Positions 33,835 through 44,821 of a stretch of DNA of 64,000 nt are shown here, one piece after another. Under the pieces are notes generated by a model. That model was not told the DNA's origin and searched no databases. It worked only from the letters and a program-made list of their open reading frames with translations. Source of the stretch: Conchocele bisecta (taxonomy: Eukaryota > Mollusca > Bivalvia > Lucinida > Thyasiridae); contig CM055280.1 of NCBI GenBank assembly GCA_029237695.1, positions 36,912,508 to 36,976,507 on the forward strand, read 5' to 3'. How positions within the stretch are numbered: position 1 is the first letter of the stretch; each line of letters begins with the position of its first letter. The translations under genes and the position numbers were made by a program.

Positions 33835-34375
33835 GGGTAATTTAATGATCGGGATTCATCCTTAACAGAATCCCGACCAGAGACCTGGTTTGACCCTCAG
33901 GTTCGTCTTTGGCTTTCATGTATGTGAGAGTTGAATCTGGTTATAAGAGTAATCCTACCGGTATTACTTTTAGGGGAAGGGGCCAAGTGACTTTGGTGTG
34001 GACCTGGCACCAGGTCCTGTTATTCTAATTTCAGGGTTGAATATATATTTATCTCGATGTAAATATTCTGTTCTGATTTTGGGATTTACCAACTAATTCA
34101 ACAGGTTGAATGCAGGATCGAACCCGTTGGACCGGCCTTAGTTTAAACAATATTTATTTCAAATAATATACATGTAATTATGCATCAAAATACATATAAA
34201 GTAACGGTGAATAAGGATTAAAGTAAAACAAGCTCTTCTCCTTGAGTAAAGCATCAGTAAATGGGAATGTGACAAGAATGCATATAATGTATACATTGTT
34301 AAATAATTGAAGGAAAAAAAAAAGCCCGGACTTGAATGACCTTAGCTGTTGATAGGCTGTTAAACACCAAGAAAT
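33835..34375. mobile_element. SINE-like retroposon split by an A-tailed insertion
   Basis: 33835-34140 carries ggaaggggccaagtgacttt, gtggacctggcaccaggtcc and gaatgcaggatcgaacccgt. 34318-34375 resumes agcccggacttgaatgacct and ends with ccaagaaatcaaat. The 34141-34325 insert ends in a run of A and is flanked by related ccggcctta / ccggactt. Confidence 0.55.
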
Positions 34376-34451
34376 CAAATTTATTTGCTAGAGCGAATAA
34401 ATATACACACTCCTAGTTTGACTTTGTTATGTATTAAACGCTATTTATTTC

Positions 34452-35068
34452 ATCTGTGTGCGGCTGTGGCTGGAGAAATGGGCCTTATGGCATTTCTGAC
34501 CAGTGCAGCTCCTGATCAAATAGCAGTAGCAAATCATTTAGCCCGATAGTGATCTATATTGCTTGCTAGAAGCATGACAGGGGTTTCATTGATGGAATGT
34601 GCTTTTTTTTTTTTGCTATCATGACAGGGGTTTCATTGATGGAATGTGCTTGCTAGAATTTTTTGAAATGGGCATTTCATTGAGGAATGTCTTCTAAAGA
34701 ATGAATAGGGGTTTTCCAATTTGAGGAATGTGCTTGCTAGAAGCATGACAGGGGTTTCATTGGGGATTTTGGAATGTGCTTGCTGAAGCATTGATAGGGG
34801 TTTTCAATTGATGGAATTGTGCTTGTTGAAGCATGATAGGGGTTTCATTGATGGAATGTGCTTGCTAGAAGCATGATAGGGGTTTCATTGATGGAATGTG
34901 CTTGCTAGAAGCATGATAGGTGTTTCATTGATGGAATGTGCTTGCTAGAAGCATGACAGGGGTTTCATTGATGGAATGTGCTTGCTAGAAGCATGATAGG
35001 GGTTTCATCCTGATCTACACTGGTCACAAAAACCTGTAAGCCCCATTTCTCCAGTAACAGCCACATGT
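34452..35068. mobile_element. Family T MITE with an internal 40-bp expansion
   Basis: Left tgtgcggctgtggctggaga and right ctccagtaacagccacatg are the MITE ends. The segment gcttgctagaagcatgacag plus gggtttcattgatggaatgt is tandemly repeated about 10 times from 34560 to 35010. The left copies are indel-rich and the right ones clean. Confidence 0.85.
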
Positions 35069-35212
35069 GTTCATTACTGGTAGTCACAGATGGCATTTCT
35101 CCACAGAATTGAATGTATCCATGGTAAAGGAGTCCTTGGAGTTGGCCCCCTTTACCACTGATACCTTATACCTGCTTATACCTTCAATTGCTGACATCAT
35201 TTCTTACGTTTA

Positions 35213-35602
35213 CAGGCTCCAGATAAGGAATTAGTAATTGAGTATTGTCACTCCATCATTTCTGAAGCAATTGGGTATTTCAAAATTTTAATTGTGTAAA
35301 ATAGAATCACACTACTGTTTACACATTAGCAGACCGCACTTATTGAATAATTTACTTGTAAATGAAAACACATCTTAGTATTTCATTAGAATTGTCTCCT
35401 TGGAGACAATTCTAATGAAATATCAAGATGTGTTTTCATGGAAAAATAAGAAAATATGCTATATTTGTGGTCTGTTTATTGTTTTCTGTAGATACCACAA
35501 CATTTTCATTGCTTTTTGATACTCACTACTTCGGATTTCAATTGGGTTTTTGGCAATTTTAACTGGGTATTTAATCAAATACGCAGCTTATCTGGAGCCC
35601 TG
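35213..35602. mobile_element. CAGRGCTCCAGATAAG element (family R2)
   Basis: The ends are caggctccagataagg and cagcttatctggagccctg, with a 6-bp flank [c/t]gttta on both sides. A central perfect palindrome reads atttcattagaattgtctcc / ggagacaattctaatgaaat. Near-identical copies are at 50332-50732 and 59561-59961. Confidence 0.85.
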
Positions 35603-35799
35603 TGTTTATCATACATGTATATTAATGATGATTTGCTTCAGTATAACTGACTGTTTATACATGTTGTCGACAATGGCCGATGCATGATTCAATATCATCT
35701 AGGAGCAGAATTAGTGTAAGCCTGTAAGCTTATTTTCTGATGCTATCAGTTTGTGTTATATGTGGTGGTGGTTGGTTGGGTGATTGGGTGATGTAATGG

Positions 35800-36152
35800 G
35801 TAATTTATCAATCAGGATTCATCCTTACCAGAACCTCTACCAGAGACCTGGTTTCACCCTCATGTATGTCTTTGGTTTTCTTGTATGTGAGAGTTGAATC
35901 CGGTTATACCCCTTATAAGAGTAATTATTACTTTTAGGGGAAGGGGCCAAGTGACTTTGGTCAGGTTATTCTAATTTCAGGACTGAATATATCTTTATTT
36001 TGATGTAAATATTTTGTTCTGATTTTGAGATCCTCGGTCCCTGACCACCCCCCCCCCCCCCCAATGCAGCAGGTTAAATGCAGGATCGAACCCTTTGGCC
36101 AACCTTAAATTATCTTAGCTGTTGGTAGGCCGTTAAACACCAATACATCACA
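35800..36152 (+). mobile_element. SINE-like retroposon
   Basis: It carries the family blocks ggaaggggccaagtgacttt, ttctaatttcaggactgaat, a C-rich run at 36048-36062, caggttaaatgcaggatcga and cttagctgttggtaggccgt, ending in taaacaccaatacatcac. The complement contains a ggttcgatcc B-box-like motif. Confidence 0.65.
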
Positions 36153-36342
36153 TAAAACTTGTTTTGCAGGAAATACTGTTAAAACTATTTGCATGCTTGG
36201 AAACGTGTGGACTATAAATAATTCAAAAATAGCAGACGACAATTCATGGTATATTTTGTTGTATTTCTCTGTGAATATCACATCATATCCGGAGGACCCA
36301 ATTCTAATGAAATTCTAAGAAATATTTACCGAGATAAATAAG

Positions 36343-36556
36343 AAAAATACTGTATTTATTCTAATATTAAACTACCGGGGCTATGACTATGAAATTTCTA
36401 GATGAAATTATTGAATGTGTATTATTATGGCACAAATGACTATACAATATGAATTTGTGAAAATAACAGTTTTTTTACTGAAAATATGGGAGGGGGGCTA
36501 CTATTAGAGAGGGGGCTACTATTAGAGAGGGGGCTACTATTAGAATAAATATGGTA
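36343..36556. mobile_element. TTATTCTAATA-ended short element
   Basis: It begins tgtatttattctaatattaa and ends ttagaataaatatggta, with three gagggggctactattaga direct repeats near 36490-36540. Another partial copy is at 46020-46093. Confidence 0.6.
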
Positions 36557-36578
36557 CTCCTTATGTGTTCGCTGTTAA

Positions 36579-36795
36579 CCCTTAGAATGTTGGAAACGAA
36601 AAGTGTTGTCTGCTGTTGCTTAATATTTTGCCTTTATTCTCAATAAAAACATGGTTTGACAGCACTTCAGAATCATTTCCATTGGAAATGATTCTAAAGT
36701 GCTGTCAAAACATGTTTTTTATGAGAAAAAATGAGAAAAAATGGAACATAAAAAATAAACAGCGGGCGACACAATTTAATGCAGTGTTGTAATGG
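36579..36795. mobile_element. CCCTTAGA foldback (family B), copy 3
   Basis: TTAA at 36575-36578; cccttagaatgttgg left end; core hairpin gcacttcagaatcatttcca; the right end is mutated (taatggttatt). Confidence 0.7.
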
Positions 36796-37060
36796 TTATT
36801 TTCACTGCTAGCATGCAGTTAAACTAACACCAATTGTCAGTGTATTGTTGTTGGAATTTGCAGTCTGTTGGACATGATGTACACTCAAATGTAATGTAAT
36901 TGATAAATGTACCGGTACGTATATGTTGTTTTTCATCCCTTCCAGAAATTGGACAAACATGTAGAATATGCTATTTGTTGGCTAAATGTAGAGATTCTGT
37001 GTTCTGGCTGTTACTTACTACACCTAGCAGTTTGTGTCGGGCCAGCTTGTGGAAAGTGAT

Positions 37061-37325
37061 ATGAGACACGCCATGTGATTTTGTACCTTCGGACATCTAT
37101 GTAATTTCATTAAATACGTTTACAAAATTTACAATAATTTCCGTAAATGGCGTCAAAAGATGACAACATTTTCAGAGTACATGTACATGCGAATGTACTC
37201 TGAAAATTTTGTCAACTTTTGACTTTATTTATGAAAAGTATTGTACATTTTGTAATTGTATTTAATGAAATTACGAAGATGTCTGAAGGTACAAAATCAC
37301 ATGGGTCTCATATGTCGTGATTACA
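37061..37325. mobile_element. Family D foldback (gccatgtgattttgtacc ends)
   Basis: The ends gagacacgccatgtgatttt and aaaatcacatgggtctcata are inverted. The centre cagagtacatgtacatgc faces its inverse. Other copies are at 46690-46905, 47195-47385 and 55985-56650. Confidence 0.75.
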
Positions 37326-37368
37326 GTTCTGTCCGTTTGTCTGTGTGTCCGTCATCAGCTAGCACACT

Positions 37369-37562
37369 CCACAGGTGGAACACTCGGACCTATGACACCA
37401 AAAAAATGCCTATTAAAAAAATCCCATTACACCACCCACTTGGTCTCGTACAGTACCATCTTCTGAAGATGGTACTGTACGAGACCAAGTGGGTGGGGTA
37501 ATGGGATTTTTTTTAATAGGCATTTTTTGTTGGTGTCATAGGTCCGAGTCTTCCACCTGTGG
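37369..37562. mobile_element. CCACAGGTGGAA foldback (family P), short palindromic copy
   Basis: The ends ccacaggtggaacactcgga and tccgagtcttccacctgtgg are inverted. The whole element is a palindrome centred at about 37465 (gtacagtaccatcttctg / aagatggtactgtac). Flanks cacact and caccct form a 6-bp near-duplication. Confidence 0.85.
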
Positions 37563-37619
37563 CACCCTCCGGCTACTTAGTAAGGCTCTATGCTGTTTGT
37601 TATTTGCACTGGCTAAATG

Positions 37620-38220
37620 GCTAACGAACCGTGTAGACCCTGATCAGACTGCGCACACCAAGGCAGATTTAGCAAACAGCCAAAACTTGAGGCAAACAAA
37701 CACGGCACAATTCAAACACTGCACAATTCAAACACTGCGCACAATTCAAACACTGCACAATTCTATTGTAGAACATGCTTAAGCATGTTACTAATTCTAT
37801 TAATTAAAACTTGTATCTCAACCTGTTTGCTTTTATTGGACAAATGCCGATCATGTAAAATATGTATTATACAATCACAAAAAGGAAAATATGTTTGAGC
37901 ATGTTTATGTAATACCGGGCTGGAATTTCTCTATAAACACCTTATGTTGTCTACATAGAGCAACATTTTGTGAGTTTTTCACATTGTTAATTTCTTACAA
38001 TGATATATATATGCTGATATTTGCCTAGTGCTGTCAAATATTCACAGACAAAGAAACTAACAAAATGACCAGTGTAAATTTGGTATACCGGTAATCCCGA
38101 GAATGCCAATAGGCTGTCAACTGACGAAAGGTACCTTTGATGTTTGTGACCAGCATAGCCCCAGATCAAACTGCGCATCTGCACAGTTTGATCTGGGCGT
38201 ACCCTGTTCGCCATTCAGTC
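37620..38220. other. Intergenic with family T fragments
   Basis: 37680-37760 contains short aattcaaacactgcacaatt direct repeats. 38125-38220 contains a palindromic cagatcaaactgcgcatctg / gcacagtttgatctgggcg fragment. No gene seen. Confidence 0.4.
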
Positions 38221-38935
38221 AGAAGTATCACCATCATTAACATGATCACATTCTAACCTTACTAAGTGAACGTGCAGGAGGACAAATATCGCCAATTGTT
38301 GTAAATGTCGCCACTGTCTGTTCCACGTTTTGCTGCCAACAAACATTTAGCTATTAAACACAAGAAATCTAAAAAATATTAAAATATACTTGTACATTGT
38401 TTTAAAGTCACTCTTTTTATTAAAAATGTGTTATTAAATGTGCTTCCCTTCAGAGGTTATTGGAAATTACTATTTAAATATAGTTTTGTTTTTTTTTGTA
38501 AACAAAGAAGTCGCTCTCCCCAAAATATTTTTATGAAATTCCATAAATAATAAATCCAACTTATTTACATTTCCAAGCTATCTAAACAGGTTTCGGAGTC
38601 GTTTTCCAACATGTTTTGTTTTTCAACCCCCACCGTGACCCCCACCGTGACCACCAGCTCTTTTTTTTTGCCCCATGTTAAAATTGTTTTTCATAATAAA
38701 ATCAATATTTGGTGGAATTTCATTAAATACTTTTTTTTGTCGAGGGTGACGTTTTTGTTATTGATGAAAAAGTAATTTTACATTTAATACTTTTAGATTT
38801 AATTGGTTTAATAGCCAAAAGTTTGTCACAAAACATGGAACATACAGTAGGTTCCTTTTCTCAGTGGGTGGCCGATACAGAATCTGACAAAACCAGGCTT
38901 ACTTCATGCATCACCAGTGTAGATTCTACTCACCT

Positions 38936-39158
38936 GGGGGCCGTTTCACTAACCTTCGTACAACTAAAATGTTCGTAAGAGCAAAATTATGAGTCTGTAA
39001 ATTTCACATTAACAATTTTTTCTTGTAAACAATTGATGTATTTACATTTATTGAGCATAGGCTGCATATGCAGCCTATGCTCAATAAATGTAAATACATC
39101 AATTGAGATTTTCAGACAATCATAATTTAGTCGTACAAAGTTTAGTGAAACGGCCCCC
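38936..39158. mobile_element. Family K foldback, copy 2
   Basis: gggggccgtttcactaacct left end, tttagtgaaacggccccc right end, and the gagcataggctgcatatgca core. Confidence 0.85.
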
Positions 39159-39289
39159 TGTACTTTTTTCCTTCTTGTTAATGATCAAAACTTGTTGCCG
39201 AAGTATTCAATGTCACTTCATGCTCAGGGTAGTGAACACTGATCAGTGAGTGCAGATGTACGCAGCCCCGCAGGCGATGTAGAATTCTT

Positions 39290-39560
39290 TTTTTTATTAA
39301 TTTGTTCCCACAAAATAACAATTTGTTCCCTCAATTTAACAATTTGTTTTCATGGGAAAGAATTGTTAATTTGTGGGAACAAATTGTTATATCGTGGGAA
39401 CGAATTGTTAATTCGAGGGAACAAATTGTTAAATTGAGGGAACGAATTGTCATTTCGTGGTGACAAATTGTTAATTCGAGGGAACAAATTGTTATATCGT
39501 GGGAACGAATTGTTAGTTCGAGGGAACAAATTGTTAAATTGAAGGAACAAATTAATAAAA
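39290..39560. repeat. About 20-bp tandem/inverted repeat array
   Basis: About eleven units alternate gggaacaaattgttaa and cgaattgtta-type sequences. aattgtt / aacaatt makes each unit nearly self-complementary. Confidence 0.8.
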
Positions 39561-39572
39561 AGAATCCATGTC

Positions 39573-40622
39573 CCCTGCGTCCGACTGGAAACCTGATTTG
39601 GCCCTCACATACGTCTTTGGCATTTTGTATGTGACAGTTGAATCTGGTTATACCCCTTATGTGAGTATTACGATTGTTCGTAATCCTATTTTAGGGGAAG
39701 GGGCCAAGTGACTTTGGTGTGGTATGGACCACAGGTGGAAGACTCGGACCTATGACACCAAAAAAAATGCCTATTAAAAAAATCCCATTACCCCACCCAC
39801 TTGGTCTCGTACAGTACCATATGCTAATATAAAGGTGAGCATAAATAGCGCTATTATAGAAAAAGCCCTCTCTTTTCCGGCTCGCACAAACACAATAAAC
39901 ATCGATTAAATGTATGAAATATGTCTCTGGCAATCGATAAAGGTATTAGGTGTGTGAATATACTCACTTCAAATCGCTGTTTCAAGTATTTATTGAGTTA
40001 TTCGCGTTTTGATTACCCCATCCAAAGCGAAAATTGCGTGTACGAAAGAATCTCACACAGAATCGGAGGCCGTCCGGCTGGATTATCGGTCATATTTGGC
40101 CGATAGCTGATCGCCAGCTCAAACTAAAGTCGTCCACCATGACCATATACATTAGAGACTCCAACCATACAAAGTTCGTCCAATTGTGATCGTTCGCCGA
40201 TCTAAAAAACACTTTTTTCTAATTTTATTGACTTTCATTCAGATTCGCGTACTATCAGATTATGTCTTCCGGAAACCCTGAAAAGGGAAAGTCCTCGCGT
40301 CTATTTTTAGGTTTAACCAATCAGAGATGTTCTTACATAGACACTTCGGTGGTTGTATTATGGAAGATAGTGCATTGACCCAGTTCCAGATAATGAACGA
40401 AATTATAGAAAAAAGTGTCTTCCACCTGTGGTATGGACCTGCCACCAGGTCAGGTTATTTTAATTTCAGGGCTGAATATATTGTTTCTCGATGTAAATAT
40501 TCAGTTCTGATTTTGGAATTTTCCCCCCAATGCAGCAGGTTAAAACGGGATCGAACCCGTTTGCCCGGCCTTACATGACCTTAGCTGTTGATAGGCCGTT
40601 AAACACCAATAAACAAACAAAC
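39573..40622 (+). mobile_element. SINE-like retroposon interrupted by a family P element
   Basis: SINE parts 39573-39728 and 40438-40622 (aatgcagcaggttaaaacgg, ttagctgttgataggccgtt, then (aaac)n) are separated by a 703-bp family P insertion. Confidence 0.8.
39729..40431. mobile_element. CCACAGGTGGAAGAC element (family P), long copy
   Basis: 15-bp perfect inverted ends; TATGGA duplicated at 39723-39728 and 40432-40437. The interior shares the first 110 bp with 37369-37562 (ctcggacctatgacaccaaa) but then has about 590 bp of unique sequence. No transposase found. Confidence 0.88.
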
Positions 40623-41064
40623 ATGTCCCCTGCGGGGCTCCGTACAGATGTGCAGCCTAGTCTGGGTCTTTACTAGTCGGTCAGTTGTATCTGATCATGA
40701 CCTAGTCTGAACATAACACTTCAAATACTCCTGTACCCGTGCACTAGAACTATAAACAAACTGCGTTAAATTAACGCCTCATAACGTTCCGAATGTAATA
40801 ACACGTTTTGAGTATATAAGGTTGCAGCTGGCAGTTAATTTCTGAAACAGAACGGGCCAATGGTCATTGGCCCGACAATTTATGTGTGCAGTGTATGGAA
40901 GGTTCTTTGAGCCAATTTCCACCCTTAAATATAAGCTAACAATACTACTCATATACTGTAAATATACTGTCCATATCAGACTGTGGATGGTACCGAAGTA
41001 TTTGAAGTGTTATGTTTCCGCAACTAGTCGTGTAGTCTATTTCATCAACATTGCAAAGTATACT

Positions 41065-42475
41065 TATCCCGTCAACACAGTGCGTATGTGCCGTGAAACA
41101 CGGTGCCGTGAAACATTTTTAGCCAGGTTTTTTGAAAAAAAATCCAGGCTATTGGATTGGCGAAAGCCGGGCGGGCGGCGGGCGGCGTCCACAATCAATG
41201 TTAAGTTTTCGTGTTTGAGACCATTTCTTTGTTACTGTACCACCTAGGACCACCAAACTTTCACAGCTTCATAATCAAGGGGTGCCCACCACATATCACT
41301 ATCGAACATGTTACTTTTTTTTTTTAACTTGACCCATTTTTTCCACGCAATCGACTTAGCAATTTTCAATGTTAAGTTTTCGCGTTTTCAATGTTAAGTT
41401 TTCGTGTTTAAGTCCATTTCTTTGGTACTGTACCACCTAGGACCGCCAAACTTTCACAGCTTCATAATCAAGGGGTGCCTACCACATATCACTATCCAAC
41501 ATGTTACTTTTTTTTTTAACTTGACCCATTTTTTCCGCGCAGTCGACTTAGCCATTTTCAATGTTAACTTTTCGCGTTTACAATGTTAAGTTTTCGTGTT
41601 TAAGTCCATTTCTTTGGTACTGTACCACCTAGGACCACCAAACTTTCACAGCTTCATAACCAAGGGGTGCCTGCCACATACAACTATCCAACATGTGACC
41701 ATTTTTTTACCTTCACCTATTATTTCTACGTAATTGACTTAGCCATTTTCAACATTAACTTTTTAACGTACGTCTGGTTAAATTTTTTTGGTTAAAACTT
41801 TTTTGTTATACTATATCTCTGCAACTGCTTCGCCCATTACCTTGAAACTTCACATGGGTGTTTATCATCGTCCATATTTTCACTCTAACCCCCAACCGTG
41901 CGGCCCCTGTGCGCAATGTCAAGGTCAAATTACTTTGAATTTATTTGTTAAAGTTTTTTCGAGTACTATATCTCTGCAACTGCTTCACCCATTACCTTGA
42001 TACTTCACATGGGTGTTTATCATCATTGTCGCACCCGCTTGCGGAAAGCGCGATATCGTCGGCATTTTGGCATACGTCCGTCCGTACGTCCATGTGTCCG
42101 GTTAAAGTTTTTTCGTTAAAAGTTTGTCCATCTACTATATCTATTTTTTTAGTGTCCATGCCTCGCCCCAAGGCGCGACATGCAGGCCACGGCCATCTAG
42201 TCTACAAAAAGTGGGTATAATTATGTTATCCAAGTGTCCATGCTTGGAAAAAACCTGGCCTTCGTGGCTTTGCCTCGTTTCTTGTTGATATCCAGTCAAT
42301 ACAATTTTTGCATTTTACAGCCATTTGTAGGTGTTCACGGGATAAATAGAATAGTAGGTTAGTGCCGTGAATGGGAAAAAATATCTGGCGCGGCACGGAA
42401 ACGGGATGTGCTCGGCAGAGCCTCGCCAGATATTTTTTCCCATTCACGGCACTAACCTACTATTCTCTATTTATC
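41065..42475. mobile_element. Family J foldback inside family A
   Basis: tatcccgtcaacacagtgcg (41065) to gaaacattttt, then resumed at tgatatccagtcaatacaat (42286) through the palindrome ending actattctctatttat (42475). TTAT flanks both sides. Confidence 0.8.
41121..42285. mobile_element. 'CCAGG' composite element, copy 3, innermost
   Basis: agccaggttttttgaaaaaa at the start, tgcctcgtttcttgt at the end. It carries three cacctaggaccRccaaactt units plus the gttaaagttttttc blocks and the cccgcttgcggaaagcgcga segment. The target gaaacatttttgatatcc is known from intact family J copies. Confidence 0.85.
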
Positions 42476-42934
42476 TAGCAAAGTATACTTTGAGTGAGCA
42501 ATCATTTATATTTCTGGAAATGCATTATGTCACGACTATAGAACTAACAACTGCATATATTTGACGATTATTATTATACTAAATTTATTACATTATCACA
42601 GCCAAAATAAATTCAGTATAATAAAAATTAATACATTTATCCTTAAATTGAAAATTTCTCCCTCAAAGTATACTTTGCTGTATAAGTATGCTTTGCAATG
42701 TTGGTGAAATACCGGTAGGCTACTATTGTCTATGCGCAGCTGTCCTAGCACTAAATGCAACCGTGCAAAATAAACATGACTAATGACTCGCATTTTGCTT
42801 TGTTTTTTTTCTCACCCATTAAATGTGGAGTAGATTTTTTTACCCATTTCATGCCATTATTATGACAGACCATTTTGTTGACAATGTGTTATAATTTTGT
42901 CTTTATTTCTGTACAAAATTATATGCTGTGACCA

Positions 42935-43216
42935 CTCATTTGAACCGTCTCATCGAGACAGTGGGTGGTTGTCAGGCGAACGCAACGGCGTAAATTAACG
43001 GTCGGCTTCCTCCTTATATGAATCACGATTTGTCTGGTTTGGCCCTCGGGTACGTTTTTATCTTTGGCTCTTTTGTTACCTGGGAGTTGAATTGGGTTAT
43101 CGCCCATTATAAGTGACGAGGACCTGGCATCGGATCAGGATTATTCTGATTTCAGGGCTGAATATATAGTTTTTCATTGTAAATATTCAGATCTGATTTT
43201 GGGATTTTCCCCCCAT
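42935..43216 (+). mobile_element. SINE-like retroposon, 5' portion
   Basis: gtgggtggttgtcaggcgaa start, then gtaaattaacggtcggcttc, tttggccctcgggtacgttt, cctgggagttgaattgggtt, gattttcccccc. It is truncated before the 3' (aaac)n part. Confidence 0.65.
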
Positions 43217-43373
43217 TTGTACATGTACTAATATTGTTATCCAGATTCAATGTTCCACGTTGCAGAATACGACAGTAGTATTTCCTGCTTAGATCAAATT
43301 GCTTCCTCTTCTAAACCCAATTCAGTTTCTATATGTCGGTTTACCAGGCTACTAGTTCTATATGATATAGAGA

Positions 43374-43800
43374 ATAGTAGGTTAGTGCCGTGAATGGGAA
43401 AAAATATCTGGCAAGGCTCAGGAATTTCTTTATTTCTCATCAGAAGTATATGTAGTGACCACCATTTGAACCGTCTCGCTGAGACGGTTCAAATGAGTGG
43501 TCACAACATATACTTTGGTTCAGAAATAAGGAAAATAGATAGAGAATAGTAGGTTAGTGCCGTGAATGGGAAAAATATCTGGCAAGGTTCAGGAAACGGG
43601 ATGGGCGAGGCTCTGCCGAGCACATCCCGTTTCCGTGCCGCACCAGATATTTTTTCCCATTCACGGCACTAACCTACTATTCTATTTATGCCGTCAACAC
43701 CTACAAATGGCTGTAAAATGCAAAAATAGTATTGACTGGATATCAAATATGTTTCACGGCACCGTGTTTCGCAGCACATACGCACTGTGTTGACGGGATA
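43374..43800. mobile_element. Family J foldback complex with an inner palindrome
   Basis: Two agaatagtaggttagtgccg starts (43374 and 43544) bracket a palindrome (gaaccgtctcgctgagacgg, 43430-43530). The normal J arms and tatcccgtcaacac-type second half then run to 43800. Confidence 0.75.
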
Positions 43801-44521
43801 AAGTAAAAAGAATATACAATATAATAAAATCTATAGTCTGTTTCAATGAACCACTAAAATGAGCATCAACTGCCTAAATATGGGTAGGTATGCACATTTT
43901 GTTTAATGGATACATATGTCACGGTGTGTATATATAGATGCATACACAATTTAATAAGCGGAATTTTCTGCAAGAAAAGTAGCAACATTAGAGTGTTCAT
44001 TAATATTCTAATACGTGGATATGATTGGAGAACGAGGCTTAAATCTATGGGTGAGCAGTGTTTATTAATATTCAATGTGTTAGGCCAATTACTGACCATG
44101 TAGCCAGTGGTTTATTACAGATAATGTAGGTAGAAACTTGGCATACTGCAATATGCCATAACTACCAATAATACTGGTCCGTTGGGACATAACACGTTGC
44201 ATTTCATTATAATCATATTTTCCATCTAATATGTGGCTGTGACTGGAGAAATGGGGCTTATGGGTTATGCGACATGTGTAGATCCAGATCAGCCTGTGCA
44301 TCCACAGTCTGATCAGCCATCAATGTGAGGAAGCTATTGATAAACTTTGGTAATGATCCGACCGGATCAAGAGATATGGGAAATTTGGTTACGTCCAAAA
44401 TTTACGTCCCAAATTGAGGACAACTTCGGCAGCTGGGACTGCTATGTCTCACTTTCCACTATGTGGGTGAGACACAATTATACATGTGTATAAACACTCG
44501 CTGAGCAGAGTGTGAGAATAC

Positions 44522-44745
44522 CTGTCACGGCACTAACCTACTATTCTCTATCTATTTTCCTTATTTCTGAACCAAAGTATATGTTGTGACCACTCATTTG
44601 AACCGTCTCGACCACTCATTTGAACCGTCTCGGTGAGACGGTTCAAATGAGTGGTCACAACATATACTTCTGATGAGAAATAAAGAAATTCTTGAGACTT
44701 GCCGGATATTTTTTCCCATTCACGGCACTAACCTACTATTCTCTA
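44522..44745. mobile_element. Family J-type foldback with the gaccactcatttgaaccgtc palindrome
   Basis: tcacggcactaacctactat at both ends (the left end truncated). The core gtctcggtgagacggttcaa is mirrored. A shorter copy is at 56828-56975. Confidence 0.75.
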
Positions 44746-44821
44746 TAATATAGTGACATCAATGAAAGCCTATTATGTCGCAGATTGTGTTGTATTTTCA
44801 TACAATGAATTGACCTCCAAG

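Larger units (their letters stand above)
41034..42725. mobile_element. Family A MITE, interrupted twice over
   Basis: The left part 41034-41066 (tagtctatttcatcaacatt) and right part 42475-42725 (agcaaagtatactttgagtg to gtaggctact) are split by a family J element, itself split by a CCAGG element. Confidence 0.8.

Noticed and set aside
42226..43793. ORFs containing MNGKKYLAR
   Set aside because: They translate the palindromic arms of family J foldbacks and recur in both orientations.
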